A DNA stretch of 20,257 nucleotides, from assembly GCA_008931825.1 (NCBI GenBank), contig QXVZ01010698.1, positions 1 to 20,257 on the forward strand, written 5' to 3'. The notes under the pieces were generated by a model. The model searched no databases. It was not told where the DNA came from and worked only from the letters and a program-made list of their open reading frames with translations. The stretch's first letter is position 1. Every line of letters begins with the position of its first letter. This document shows, piece by piece, positions 1 to 9,671 of the stretch. Source of the stretch: Phallusia fumigata. Lineage: Eukaryota > Chordata > Ascidiacea > Phlebobranchia > Ascidiidae. Both the position numbers and the translations under genes were made by a program.

Positions 1-282
1 ATAAATTTGTAGTTCTTTTTGACTCCGGATATATCCCTCTATATGAACTGTAGATGGTAGGTTCTGTTAATATTTTGCTGAACCAAACTTGTCGTTATAA
101 CGTGTTTTATTGCACAGTAGCGTTTCATAATGTCATAAAAAATTCGCTGTGCTTATCCAAAAATTGAAAACAAACACTTAATCTTCCATACAGTTCTAGC
201 GGATTTGATGCAACGTTTGCGACACTTGTTTTGGAAAGTAGAAAATGGACCAGCCAAATCATAACTTTTCGGGTACATTCAG
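1..282 (+). other. Intron 1 of receptor gene 1 (partial)
   Basis: No coding exon of the family is visible here. In genes 2-5 the first intron is about 320-355 bases long, so 282 bases of intron before the second exon place the first exon of gene 1 just left of the window. The stretch ends in a splice acceptor, ATTCAG, at 277-282. Confidence 0.6.
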
Positions 283-2673
283 GTTGTTCGGACTCCTTTT
301 ACATCGGTGCAAGGAAGAACCAAAGAACAAACATGTTTCAATGGACAGATGGGACGAATGTTAATGATTCAGACACACAGTGGAGACCGGGAGAGCCGAA
401 TAACGGGGGTGGGGGAAAAGAGCATTGTGTGAGAATTGGATGCTGGGGAAAAACTGTAGATTACAAGTGGAATGATGTTTCATGTTCGACTCAGTCAAGA
501 TATATTTGTCAGAGAGTTTTGCCAAGTAAGAATAATGATCCTTGTATCCCAAACAAGGGAAAATTTGGTAAACAGTGTCTTATGTACGCATCTCCAAGCG
601 GAGACGGGGATGCGAACTGTTTTGCACAATGTGCAAAGGAAAAACTGTACGCGCGGAAAATGTGAGCAAAATATACAGATTGCAAAATGTACGCATTGTG
701 TATGTGACCATAGCTCCTAGTCTAAAAAGAGTTTTGCACGTCCCTGTAAACAAACAAATCATTGAATATCTTTTGATGTGCTGGGATTTGGGCTCTGAAA
801 ATTTACAGTTACATCAAAGTTGAAACTATTAATTCAAAACTGCATGTGCTTCTTTTTGCGCCCATGATGCCAAACAATAATGCGATTAAAATTATGCTGC
901 AACGTTTCGTTTTTTGACAAACATTCGCATTTTCAAATCATATTAAATTACGCATTACAAATACGACAGTTCAATAACTATAACAATGCGCTGTGCCATA
1001 TATTTTAAAATTTAATTTCATTCAGCAACCACTACTACAACTACTTCTACTACTACAACTGCTTCCACAACAACCGTTAGAAAAACTACAAGTGCAACTT
1101 CCCAAACCACAGAGTCACCCACAACGACTGTGACGTTTCATGACTCAACAATAAATCTTCAATCACAAGGCAGTGTGTTATCTAATGTTATCAGGTGTAA
1201 ATAAACGACCCAGTGTATGACGGAATATCAACTTTTTTAATTTAAACGTTTGAAACTTTTGAATGTGTGTAATGAAGGTTCAAATTGGGCTTTAATACGT
1301 TTTACTTTACTGTCTGTTTGTTAACAGAAACCACCAACCCACGAGAAGCATCTACACGTCGAGATTTTAACAGCACAACTAAACCCAAACCAGGTAGAGT
1401 GAGTTCGGTAATGCCAAACACATAACTACATTCAGTTCTTCTCCAAAATCCTTATCAGCGCTTTGCGCGCCAGCTTACTATTTAGTCATACATAGATCTT
1501 ACGACTAGTTATGTTATCATGTCATCTTGTAAAAAAGCAACTTTAGCAAGATAATGAAAAAAAAGCTAAGCCAATTAAAAAATTTATAATATCAGATTCG
1601 AATAACTTTGGCGAGCTCAGAGATTGTCTTGTGTATTACATTTCAACATCAACAATCTGTCCTTGGCTTCAACAAAAACCACAAAAATTTTACCGACTTA
1701 AACTGTATTTAGTGTGTGGTTAGCCACCATGCCGGTATTAAATATAGCAGTAGTAGCTCCTTTGTTTGCGTTGAATCACAAGACAAAAATAACACATTTT
1801 TTCTCCATTTACTATAAATTTTTCAGGATAATATATTCGGTAATCTCCCACAAATATACCACAAGTAATTGTAATAAATCACACATGTATCGTAGGCAAT
1901 GAGCTTTATAAAAGTCAACTGCTGTTACAGAACAAGGAAGTGATTCGTTGCTGATTGCTGTGATTGTTTCCGTCATCGGATGCGTCATCATTGCGTCAAG
2001 ATTTGTGGCTTTTCTTCTCTATCGTAAACGCAGAAGGTATGAAATGTGAGAAAATGTTTTTTGCTAATTACTCATGTCGTTTGTGATTTGCAGAACTAAA
2101 GACGTGGAACAGGAATATGCAGAAATCGGTAAGTTTAAAAAAATCTTTGCTGCTTTCGGCTTACTAACTATTTGATGTGGGCTTACTAACTAAATTTCAT
2201 TCGTCAAACAGAACAAATATTTGCCAAAAACCAGCTGGCCAGTCCTAACTTGACTTAGCTACTGAACTTAACAGCGAATGTGATTTGTGAGAGTGAAACC
2301 AATTTATTCCAGGAGATTTATGTTTCTCATCAAAATCAGATTCAAATCTACAGCGAACTTTTATACGAACGCATGTGTTTTTGTTAAAGATGAACCCAAG
2401 CGCAACCGCCAACCCGGTTCCACTGCAAACGCAGCACCAGGGTATGTAACAACTCACAGAAACAAACAGAATGGAAACAGCGATGCCGAGACTGGGAATG
2501 TTTCCAACACAACTGAGAACCAAACATCACCACAACCTTATGGCTCTGTTTACAACGTAGCTTATGGCAGCATTGTGAATGAAAATGAAGCAGCAATGTA
2601 TGCAACAGTACATAATGCCGACATTCCGATTGATTACGAATACCAGATGGCGGAAAATCAACAAAGCCACTAA
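283..2673 (+). CDS. Receptor gene 1: type I C-type lectin-like receptor, 5' partial, shortened class A tail
   Basis: Predicted exons: 283-525, 1026-1172, 1328-1393, 1931-2036, 2094-2128, 2390-2673; all joins keep frame. The first visible exon carries the C-terminal CTLD half: WTDGT, EPN, a KEHC cysteine, WND and a YICQ end. This is the usual signature of a Ca-dependent, mannose-type sugar site (family knowledge). Next come a Thr-rich stalk (probably O-glycosylated), a short stalk exon, and a membrane segment after EQGSDS that ends in YRKRR. That segment contains an Arg (codon 1999-2001) where gene 4 has Gly. The micro-exon ends in EYAEI. The tail has YVTT, YGSV, YGSI and YATV, then stops at TAA 2671-2673, where gene 4 has CAA. 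The acceptor before 2390 is AAG, not CAG. An alternative acceptor at 2211 would give a much shorter tail. The first exon, with signal peptide, is outside the window. Ligand unknown. Confidence 0.8.
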
Positions 2674-2830
2674 GCTGGAAACATAGAGGACCAAGATCTG
2701 TACGCTGTAGCGGATAAGAAGAAGAAAGAAATCCAGCCTCAAACTGATGATGTCCAGACAATCCAGTTTGAACGAAAGTCTGTTGGAGGTCCTGGGGGAC
2801 GTTTACGCTTCGAAAACAAGACATTAAATC
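2674..2830 (+). pseudogene. Decayed C-terminal tail coding of gene 1
   Basis: After the stop at 2671-2673 the same frame stays open and still resembles the end of the gene 4 tail. It shows a DLYAVA remnant of DLYAVV, a lysine run, IQPQTDD, and a GGPG stretch. A one-base insertion in the CCTGGGGGA run (about 2793-2798) then throws the last Tyr motif (DVYA in gene 4) out of frame. There is also an in-frame 9-base insertion near 2759. Two independent lesions plus the altered motif argue for real decay and not a single sequencing error. Confidence 0.7.
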
Positions 2831-3850
2831 TAAACAACCACTCGAAATTAATTGATTAATCTCTGAAATTGTACACTGGTATAGACATTGAACTAAAGGA
2901 TTATTTTGCAGAAGGTAGGCTACAGCAGTAGTCTATATTCTAACCTTCGAGTGGATTGTACATATGACAACTTGGAAGTAACAACATTACTATTGACGCA
3001 ATGTAAATAACGATGACGCTCACAAACTACCGTTACTTGATTCTGCATTGCAATATACATGTTATCTTTTGTGACTTCAGCTTTGGGGACAGTTTAAAGA
3101 AAGCAAACTTTCATTTGTTTGTTGGCTGGGGGTGGCTTTTTCGGTTTCGTTGGATGTTTTTTATTTAGCTTTTTTTTTCGGCATTTTGAAGTTGGTACCT
3201 TAATTTGGCTCAACCTATCGGGTCCACTGGGTTGGACCAATGACGCTTAAGTTTCTTGCTCAGGAAAGTCTTCCTATTCTCTAGATCTTACACTGTAGTA
3301 AAGCTTGTATTGTGTGGTTTCATTTTGTTACAATACTGTCGTTGCGAGTTTTTATGAGGGTTTAATAAGCTGACGTGGCAACATTTACCAAAATTATGCA
3401 CCGGTTTTCTAAAACTTGGAAAGTTTAGAGGAAAAAGACAAATTAAGTTTTTAAACACTTTAGGAAAAACTGCGTAAAAAAACCCAGATTTTATGTATTA
3501 TAAAGTTTCTATAGCTTCTGATGCTAACCACTGTCAGATCCTGCCACGTTCAACAACAACATTGCCACCGATGTTTAGCACAAAACAAACTCAAGAGTTG
3601 TCATCACAATGAAGAAGTCACATTCACCGGGAGTGACTCAGCATAAATGTGTTTGGTATTTTAGTGGATTTGTTTTTAGTGGGAGGTAAACCATAAACAC
3701 AGACTCGTATGGCGCTTGAAGAATGCATTCATGAGAGAAACAGAAGCTTTAGGAAACAAAATTGCTGTGGGTACTTTTCCTTGTCCAGCTTGTGGTTTGT
3801 GGTAGTGTTTAACAGCCAAAGTAGAAGAATACCAAAATGTTGTTAAGTAT
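2831..3850. repeat. Gene 1-type 3' flank, duplicated after gene 4
   Basis: No gene is seen in this stretch. It aligns by eye with about 15,690-16,500: shared landmarks include AAATTAATTGATT, CGATGACGC.CACAAACTA, CGCTTAAGTT.CTTGCTC, GGCAACATTTACCA.AATTATG and GCATTCATGAGAGAAAC, in the same order. It is therefore the downstream part of the gene 1-type duplication unit. It probably holds the 3' UTR of gene 1, but no convincing AATAAA lies close behind the stop. Confidence 0.65.
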
Positions 3851-3854
3851 GTGA

Positions 3855-3945
3855 TGCAAACTGCTCCTTGCGCGATCCTCTCGTGACGTATATTGTTTTC
3901 GATGACGTTTAGTTAATGGGTGTTCTAAGAAAATCTCGGTGGCCG
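3855..3945 (+). promoter_or_regulatory. Conserved upstream module of gene 2
   Basis: This block (GTGATGCAAACTGCTCCTTG ... GATGACGTTTAGTTAATGGGTG) is shared with the upstream regions of genes 3, 4 and 5. It contains a CREB/ATF half-site, TGACGT, at 3903-3908. Here the half-site is only about 108 bases from the ATG, against 254-266 bases in genes 3-5. Conservation may simply reflect recent duplication, so the regulatory role is inferred. Confidence 0.4.
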
Positions 3946-4010
3946 GAACACAATAAATGGAATCAAGTGTAGCCTAATGTCTTAGCTCTAGTTGTAGGCC
4001 CAGTACTAGA

Positions 4011-6611
4011 ATGAAAGTAGCTGCATTTTGTTTGATGTTGCTTGCACAACATGTGTGCGCCCGAACCTGGTATCAGTTTGAAGGACATGAATATTACATC
4101 GAATACTCGTCTGTCAATTCATACGCTGAAGCTGAAGCCGGATGTGCTGCAAGACAAGCTACAGTAGCAAATGTTAAAACAAACGAACTGCACTGGTTTT
4201 TAGTAGACAAATTCGGAAATTTGACAGGTAACGTTTTGTTGAACACGTGACAAAATATAATTAGTTTCGTTTAATCCATAAATGTGCTTTCAAGTGTATG
4301 CATCACTATACATACGTTAAATTCAGACATTTTTTGATTAATATTCCGTCATTTTTTGTTGTAACATCGTGAAAGTATAATCGTAAAAACATGCTTCACT
4401 TCTGAAAGTGGCAGGTTCTATTACCGATCCAGTAAAATGTGGTTGACACATGTTTTTTTGTCTTCACATAATACAAAAAATGGTGCTATCTTAAACATAA
4501 TAACATTAAACTTGATGTCCAATTCGAAATTTGTAAATTCGAAAAACTTTAACAAACTACCGTGCAACAAAATATTATGTAGAAGGACCGTACTCGTTTT
4601 ACATCGGTGCGAGAAGAAATCCAAGCACACACGAGTTTCTATGGACAGATGGAACAAGTGTTAATCTCACACAGCCACAGTGGAAGGCAGGAGAACCGAA
4701 TGACAGCGGAGGGAGTGAGAATTGTGTGACAATGGGAGCTTACTTCGAAAGTTGGGCAAAGTACTGGTGGATAGATATTTCATGTTCAACTTCCGCCAGA
4801 TACGTTTGCCAGAGAAAATTTCCGCGTAGGTTTAGACTTAACTGTCTCAGGCAGTAAACAACGTGTGGTACAATGTAAATTTCACACACAGCAGTATATG
4901 TTGGTTAAGCTATAAATGAGTTGTATTTTACGATTTACCATAACTGCAACGTTCAGTATCACTGACAAACAATAGGAAATCTTTCAACACTGCAACAATG
5001 TGTGGTCGAGTGTCAGTTTGCGTAACAGCATTTTTTTAGTAAACAACAAAAAGTTATGTTAAACGAATAGAATTATAGCACTTTCCAACAAGCAATCACA
5101 ATTTAAAATTAGATTTAGCGCATTATTTGTATTTGGACTATTACCGTTTTGGTTCGTATTTTTGAGTATAACTTTATTCAGCAACAACTACTACTACCAA
5201 AACTACTTTTACTATCACAACTGTCTCTACAAACACCTCTCGAAAAACAAGTACAACATTCCGAAGCACACCCACAACGACAGTGACGTCTCAAGACTCA
5301 ACAACAAATCTCCAATCACAAGGCGGTATGTAATTTAATGTTATCAGATGGAAATTAACAGGCTTTGATCGTTCTTGAGTGTGACGAAATTTTTCACTTA
5401 AGTATAAATTATCAAGAAAACTACTTGTCACTTACGTTTTAATTTGTTTTATATTTCTAAAATCCCTTTTTTAAGCGACCTTTGTTTAAAGTTGTTTGTA
5501 GCTAAAACAATTGCAAGTCTTTTTCATTGATTGGTTGTTTTACAACTTAACAGAAACCACCTTCCAGGAAAAAACATTTACACGTCAAAGCATTTTTACA
5601 ACAACAAAATCTCAACCAGGTAGTGTGAGTAACTTCAACGTTTGGTGTACAAGTCATTTACCCTTAGCTTTTAATAAAAGATAAATATATTTCGCCAGAA
5701 AATATAGGTATCGTCGGTATCTGTAAAACAGCACGCACCAAATAAAAGATATATAATGGTAAAAAAGTTTGAATTTTAATTTTATCCCCATTAACCGCAC
5801 AACTTTTTGATATCAACGACTGTCTTGTGTACCATACTTGTACAGATTTTTAACAAATGGTATATTTTCAAGGGCTTACAAACGTCCAAATGACAATTAT
5901 AATGTTAGAAAACCTACATACAGTTGGCCTAAATTTGTTTAATTTGCTTATGAGTGTTGGTGATCAATAATATCAGACTGTTTGTAAAAACGGTAGACCG
6001 GATTTTGAGCAATAAAGTGTTAATTTTACAATTATTGTTTTTGTGACTTATCGCCTGATAAAAACATAATGTTGGGCGTTTCCTACACAGATCAAGAAAC
6101 TGACTTATTGCTAGTGGCTGTGATTGGCCCCATTGCTGGATTTGTCATCGGCCTAGCTGTGTTTGCAGTAATTCTTTACTGCCGCAAACGTCAAAGGTAA
6201 TACGTGCCACAAAAATGTCACAAAATTTCCAACGATAACGCAAGTCGTTTTTTTACAGCACAAAGACCGAAACAAAAGACACGAATGCTGAATATGCAGA
6301 AATTGGTAAGATTGCTCAACTAACGCAGAAGCAATACTTCCAAAATATGAGGGGTATTTGCAAGTGATGCAATTTGTTTAGATCAAACCAAGATAAACCC
6401 ACAAGCAGGTAACAAGTCTAAAGAGACACCGGTGTACATTATTGATGCGAATCACAAAAATAAGAGACAGCCTGGTGGAAACAACTTTATTAGGTCTGGA
6501 AGTCATTCGAAAACCGGAGATCACATCAAGGATGAAATTCCCACCTCACACAAATCATCTGCATATGCGAATGTAGAAAGTCAAAGCGAATACCAAAACT
6601 TCCGACAATAA
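4011..6611 (+). CDS. Receptor gene 2: type I C-type lectin-like receptor, class B-like tail
   Basis: Predicted exons: 4011-4227, 4583-4825, 5182-5325, 5554-5619, 6091-6196, 6259-6305, 6382-6611, giving 350 residues. Residues 1-17 are a signal peptide (MKVAAFCLMLLAQHVCA). The CTLD (about 18-153) has Cys45, Cys120, Cys140 and Cys148, the four short-form CTLD cysteines. The sugar-site motif is EPN at 110-112, but WND is replaced by WID at 135-137, which removes a usual Ca ligand. NLT sequons occur twice. A Thr/Ser stalk (154-223) leads to a membrane span (229-254) and CRKRQ. Tail motifs are EYAEI (Tyr271), VYIID (Tyr293), SAYANV (Tyr336, fits the ITIM consensus) and EYQNF (Tyr345, a Grb2-type YxN). 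The stalk exon donor has moved 3 bases relative to gene 4. Likely a surface recognition receptor; ligand unknown. Confidence 0.85.
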
Positions 6612-7021
6612 TAAATCATCTGAACGAACATTAGTGACAAATGTGGTAACTGCGACCAAATTATGAAAAACTTTTTTGGGTGAGTGCATGTCCTGCAAAT
6701 GAAGCGAGATCTTGTAAATGGTGAAATCTGTTGTTGTTATGTTATATTCTGGAAATGACTCTGTTTGGCGTATCGCCATTTTTGACTAAAACTGATTTAA
6801 ATATTTGGGGTATTTGTTTTCTAACGAAAGGTTAGGCGTGCAATTGTGTTGATACATACTATTTCCTATAGGTCTGGTTTACAGTCCGTGCTGAACAAAA
6901 AAAAGACGTTGATTTAACTCATGAGTGTTATCTTCACAGCGTGACTCAAACAGTTTTGGAAGATTCCTTGTGAGAGTTTGGTTACTTTCGTTGGTTCGTT
7001 TATTTCATATTTACTCTTTAT
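6612..7021 (+). other. 3' flank of gene 2
   Basis: No gene is recognised here. An AATAAA lies at 6610-6615, overlapping the stop codon, which is rather close for a polyadenylation signal. The stretch ends where the LTR begins, so it is the left flank of the retroelement. A 74-codon reverse-strand open frame shows no family resemblance and is not reported as a gene. Confidence 0.4.
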
Positions 7022-7175
7022 TGTAGCGGCCTCTCTAACTATGTTTGCCGTACCTTACACGCGCCTACAACGAACCGGACAGGTTGCCTTCTTTCTTTCT
7101 CTCTCGTTAAGTGTGTCGTATTCGCCTAATGTGTTATTATACATTTGATGAAGCTCGAGTAAACACCTCGTCTCA
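7022..7175 (+). repeat. Probable 5' LTR of the retroelement
   Basis: The stretch begins TGTAGCGGCC and ends GTCTCA, the usual TG...CA ends, and is followed at once by a primer binding site. No second copy is found in the window, so the left boundary is inferred from the terminal dinucleotide and position only. Confidence 0.55.
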
Positions 7176-7176
7176 T

Positions 7177-7193
7177 TGGTGACCCCAAGTGTG
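7177..7193 (+). other. tRNA primer binding site
   Basis: TGGTGACCCCAAGTGTG lies one base after the LTR end. TGGTGACCC is the complement of a tRNA 3' end GGGTCACCA, the expected position and form of a minus-strand primer site. The tRNA identity cannot be fixed from this alone. Confidence 0.65.
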
Positions 7194-7289
7194 CACAAAC
7201 GTTGTTTCTGGACAGAATACGGCAACTCAAAGAACGCTGTAGCCATTAAGCTGCCTGTATTTTAAACAGCTCATCGACGAGTTGAATTT

Positions 7290-7695
7290 CATTTTTTTCA
7301 TCAGGCTGAGGCACATTTTGCTCATTCGGAAATCACAGGAGATCAGACGAAATACTTTTATGTCGTTTCAGCTTAAGACCAGAACACAGCAAGTTCGTCT
7401 TATCAACCTGCTGGAAAATCTGCTAAACGATAGTAAATACGAAGCAGTTAAAGGGTGATTGATCATTACCTTCAGTCTTACGCGTTCGCAAAGAGCCATT
7501 CGGCTTTTTCACATGCCTCCTTTGGGCGACAGAATGCTATCCGCCTTAATGGACGACTTGATAGCGTTAATTGGGAATGAAAAAGAATGCTTTGTTTTTC
7601 AACAACTGTTCCTGGAGCGCATATCGGAACATGTACGCACACGCCTTACAGGAGAGGAATTTAGTGATTCGCGGTTTTTCATTCCACTGGGCAAA
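7290..7695 (+). pseudogene. gag fragment of the retroelement
   Basis: The region resembles the gag capsid part of mag-like gypsy elements. Stretches corresponding to EAHFAHSEITGDQTKYFYVV (about 7305-7365), RAIRLFHMPPLGDR and QLFLER (7490-7620) are recognisable, in two frames separated by a frameshift and stop near 7420-7460. The nucleocapsid zinc-knuckle and protease parts that normally follow are missing. A 148-codon frame (7459-7905) runs from gag directly into reverse transcriptase sequence, so it crosses a deletion junction at about 7690-7745 and is not a native protein. Confidence 0.7.
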
Positions 7696-7744
7696 ACACC
7701 GCAATTCGCTCTTAACCTCGGTTCGGTTTCAGCAGGCATATCGG

Positions 7745-8345
7745 TCTATGCGCGGTTGTTGGCCGAATTCCCAGGAATTAAAACTCCTTATTTCCCCAGT
7801 CGCTCCCCATGCATAGAGTTCAGCATTTCATCCCCACAAAGTGGACCACCCGTGCACTCTCGCATTCGACAACTTCCCGAGAAACTCGTCCTTACTAAAA
7901 AATAATTTCACAACATGTTACAGCTGGGCATTATTCGATGTTCTTCCAGTCCACGGGCTTCGCCACTGCACATGGTTCAAAAGTCGCCCGGCGGGTGGCG
8001 CCCTTGCGGCAATTGTAGTCGCCTTATCGCAGCAACCTACTCTGATCGTTGTGCTGTTCCCCACATCCGAGACTTCTTTAAAATGGACCCTGCAACCATC
8101 AGGTCCCTGTGGCACCGGATGATATTCTGAAACAGCGGTCATTACCCCTTTTGAACTTCATTTAACCGCGATTTCTGAGTTTACCACAAATGTACGTCAT
8201 ATCGAAGGAAAGCGAAACCACGTTGCCGACGCGCTTTCCTGCGGCTTCACTGATGTAGTCCGTCTCCCGCTTGATTTGGAATATTCGGCACTTGCAGACG
8301 CTCGTCTTGCTCCAGAGGTTCAAGCGTCACTAACCTCAAGCTAAA
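7745..8345 (+). pseudogene. Reverse transcriptase / RNase H fragments
   Basis: LLAEFPGI (about 7755) and TGPPVHSRIRQLP-like sequence mark the N-terminal start of gypsy reverse transcriptase. It continues in another frame with LGIIRCSSSPRASPLHMV and GGWRPCGN (about 7920-8010) and VPHIRDFF (about 8060-8080). The catalytic YxDD region is not found. After about 8165 the sequence corresponds to the end of RNase H and the linker (TTNVRHIEGKRNHVADALS, about 8180-8240). The catalytic core was therefore lost by internal deletion. Confidence 0.7.
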
Positions 8346-8900
8346 GGACATCCAGTTCAACCAATCCAGAACGACAATCCTCGGTGGCAAAGTTTGCACT
8401 CATATTCGTGCGCCTCTGGCAAACTACCCATCCTGCATGCACGTTTTCATCAGATCAACATCGATATCGTTGGTCAGCTCGCATCTTCGCAAGCAAACAG
8501 GTACCTCCGTAGGTGGAGAGATTTTGTCGATACATGAGAAGCGCCCTCACGGCACGACTAACGGCCCCAACTGGGTAGACGAGCTTTCTTTGGTTGTGCT
8601 TGGAATCCACACCGCTCCAATAAAGAATCTACAAGCATCATCGGGCGAACTTGTCTACGGTTTCCTATAACCGTCCTCGGCGATTTCATCCGTTTCGACC
8701 AACCTGTTTCTTAGATGTACTTATGCCCATGAAGGCCACAGTGCGTCAACTGGTACTCCGATGTCACGGCATGGTCTTGTCCGCAAACATGACCCGCCAG
8801 CGCTGACCTCGACCCCTTATAATTTTCTAGTCAAGAAAGGAAATCGACCCCAGCTTACGCCGCCATACGATGACCCATATCGCGTCGTCCATCGAGTAAA
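8346..8900 (+). pseudogene. Integrase fragments
   Basis: FHQINIDIVGQLASS (about 8445-8490) and, after a stop and a deletion, NWVDELSLVVLGIHTAP and SSGELVYG (about 8566-8662) match the integrase core of gypsy elements. A further frame near 8770-8900 matches the C-terminal region (RPQLTPPYDDPYRV). Frameshifts and stops lie between the pieces, and the zinc-binding N-terminal region looks mostly absent. Confidence 0.65.
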
Positions 8901-9580
8901 GTAAATTATTTAAAAGATGGCTCTTGTCTTGTGGAAAATAAAACAACAATCTTACATATGTATTAAACATTCCAGTGATATTTTGAACGCAAAGTGCCAG
9001 ATAAATTATGTTAAAATAACAGTTACTTTGCGTGCTATGTTGATGGCCTCACATACTGTTTTTGCGTTTAGTGAGTTAATCATTGCATTGCCTTAACAAT
9101 CAAAAACAAAAGTCCGCTCAACTAGTTGAAATAAAACATTGTTGGAATAGGAGTTTGTGATTCACTTAGCTTTTCATGAATAATCAGCTCGAGTACCAAC
9201 TGTTGAAGCGATGAAAGTGAATGGTTAATTACCGGATGAACTTTGTACGTAGTTTCAATCACGCTTTATTAAGCTTCCCACTGTTGCACATCCAACAACA
9301 ATGACTCCGATCAAAAGGCCAACGTATGCGTAGGCTACTGGATTGTGTTAAGTGTGATGTACACTGTTTCCTGTGCAATCCTCTAGTAACATGTATTTTC
9401 TTTGGTGACGTTTAATAAGTGGGTGAACTGATAAGGTGTCAGTGAGTGATGTAAAGGCTTAAAGCAGTACACAATAGAAGGAAATTAGTTGTGTGAGCAG
9501 TTGCTATCAATGTTTTTTGTTTCAGTAATGTGGGCAAAATAACGTATAGGTAGAGCGCCTGTATTTGGTCTTGCTGGCTG
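8896..9580 (+). repeat. Duplicated upstream region of gene 3, cut by the retroelement
   Basis: From about 8896 (AAAGTAAATTATTTAAAAGA) this aligns with sequence upstream of genes 4 (from about 12,575) and 5 (from about 16,796). No gene is seen. The more distal conserved block present before genes 4 and 5 (around 12,500-12,570 and 16,720-16,795) is absent: retroelement sequence stands in its place. A piece corresponding to about 12,880-12,990 is also shortened here. Confidence 0.6.
9350..9440 (+). promoter_or_regulatory. Conserved upstream module of gene 3
   Basis: GTGATGTACAC ... GTAACATGTATTTTCTTTGG ... TGACGTTTAATAAGTGGGTG is nearly the same before genes 4 and 5 and recognisable before gene 2. 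The TGACGT half-site is at 9406-9411, about 266 bases before the ATG. The regulatory function is inferred from retention in four paralogues. Confidence 0.4.
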
Positions 9581-9586
9581 TTTGGG

Positions 9587-9671
9587 ATATAATTATTCTG
9601 ATAAAGTGTCATTACCTGTAATTACACATTTGCAGTTATTATTTCCTAATACCAGTTGTAGAGCAGATACA
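9587..9671 (+). promoter_or_regulatory. Core promoter or 5' leader of gene 3: TATA-like box and acceptor-like site
   Basis: TATAATTA at 9588-9595 sits about 84 bases before the ATG and is also found before genes 4 (TATATT, 13342) and 5 (TATAAT, 17535). An acceptor-like ACATTTGCAG ends at 9635, leaving exactly 36 bases to the ATG, the same spacing as in genes 4 and 5. Either a TATA promoter starts transcription near 9617, or 9635 is a 3' splice site (cis or spliced-leader). The sequence alone does not decide. Confidence 0.35.

Larger units (their letters stand above)
7022..8895 (+). mobile_element. Ty3/gypsy-type LTR retrotransposon, decayed, 3'-truncated
   Basis: The element runs in the same direction as the receptor genes. 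In order it has a TG...CA 5' LTR, a tRNA primer binding site, part of gag, the start of reverse transcriptase, the RNase H to integrase linker, and integrase fragments. At about 1.9 kb it is well under the several kb of an intact element, because of several internal deletions, frameshifts and stops. No 3' LTR is present: homology to the receptor-cluster upstream repeat starts at about 8896, directly after the integrase C-terminal fragment. The element cannot be autonomous. Assignment to Ty3/gypsy rests on the gag-RT-RNase H-IN order and on recognisable conserved stretches, not on a search. Confidence 0.8.

Noticed and set aside
1026-1172. ACA/ACT-rich stretch taken as a simple-sequence repeat
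   Set aside because: It is the Thr-rich stalk exon: the frame, flanking splice sites and counterparts in all five genes explain it.
1714-1902. Open frame of 62 codons in gene 1
   Set aside because: It falls in the intron between exons 4 and 5, lacks a counterpart in other copies and has no domain signature.
2384-2824. Reverse-strand open frame of 146 codons opposite the gene 1 tail
   Set aside because: It lies exactly opposite the tail exon and has no recognisable domain; the mirrored frame opposite gene 4 is broken up differently.
7055-7246. Reverse-strand open frame of 63 codons
   Set aside because: It crosses the LTR and primer binding site of the retroelement and has no protein features.
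7459-7905. Apparently intact 148-codon gene
   Set aside because: It is a chance fusion of gag and reverse transcriptase pieces across an internal deletion of the retroelement, not a native protein.
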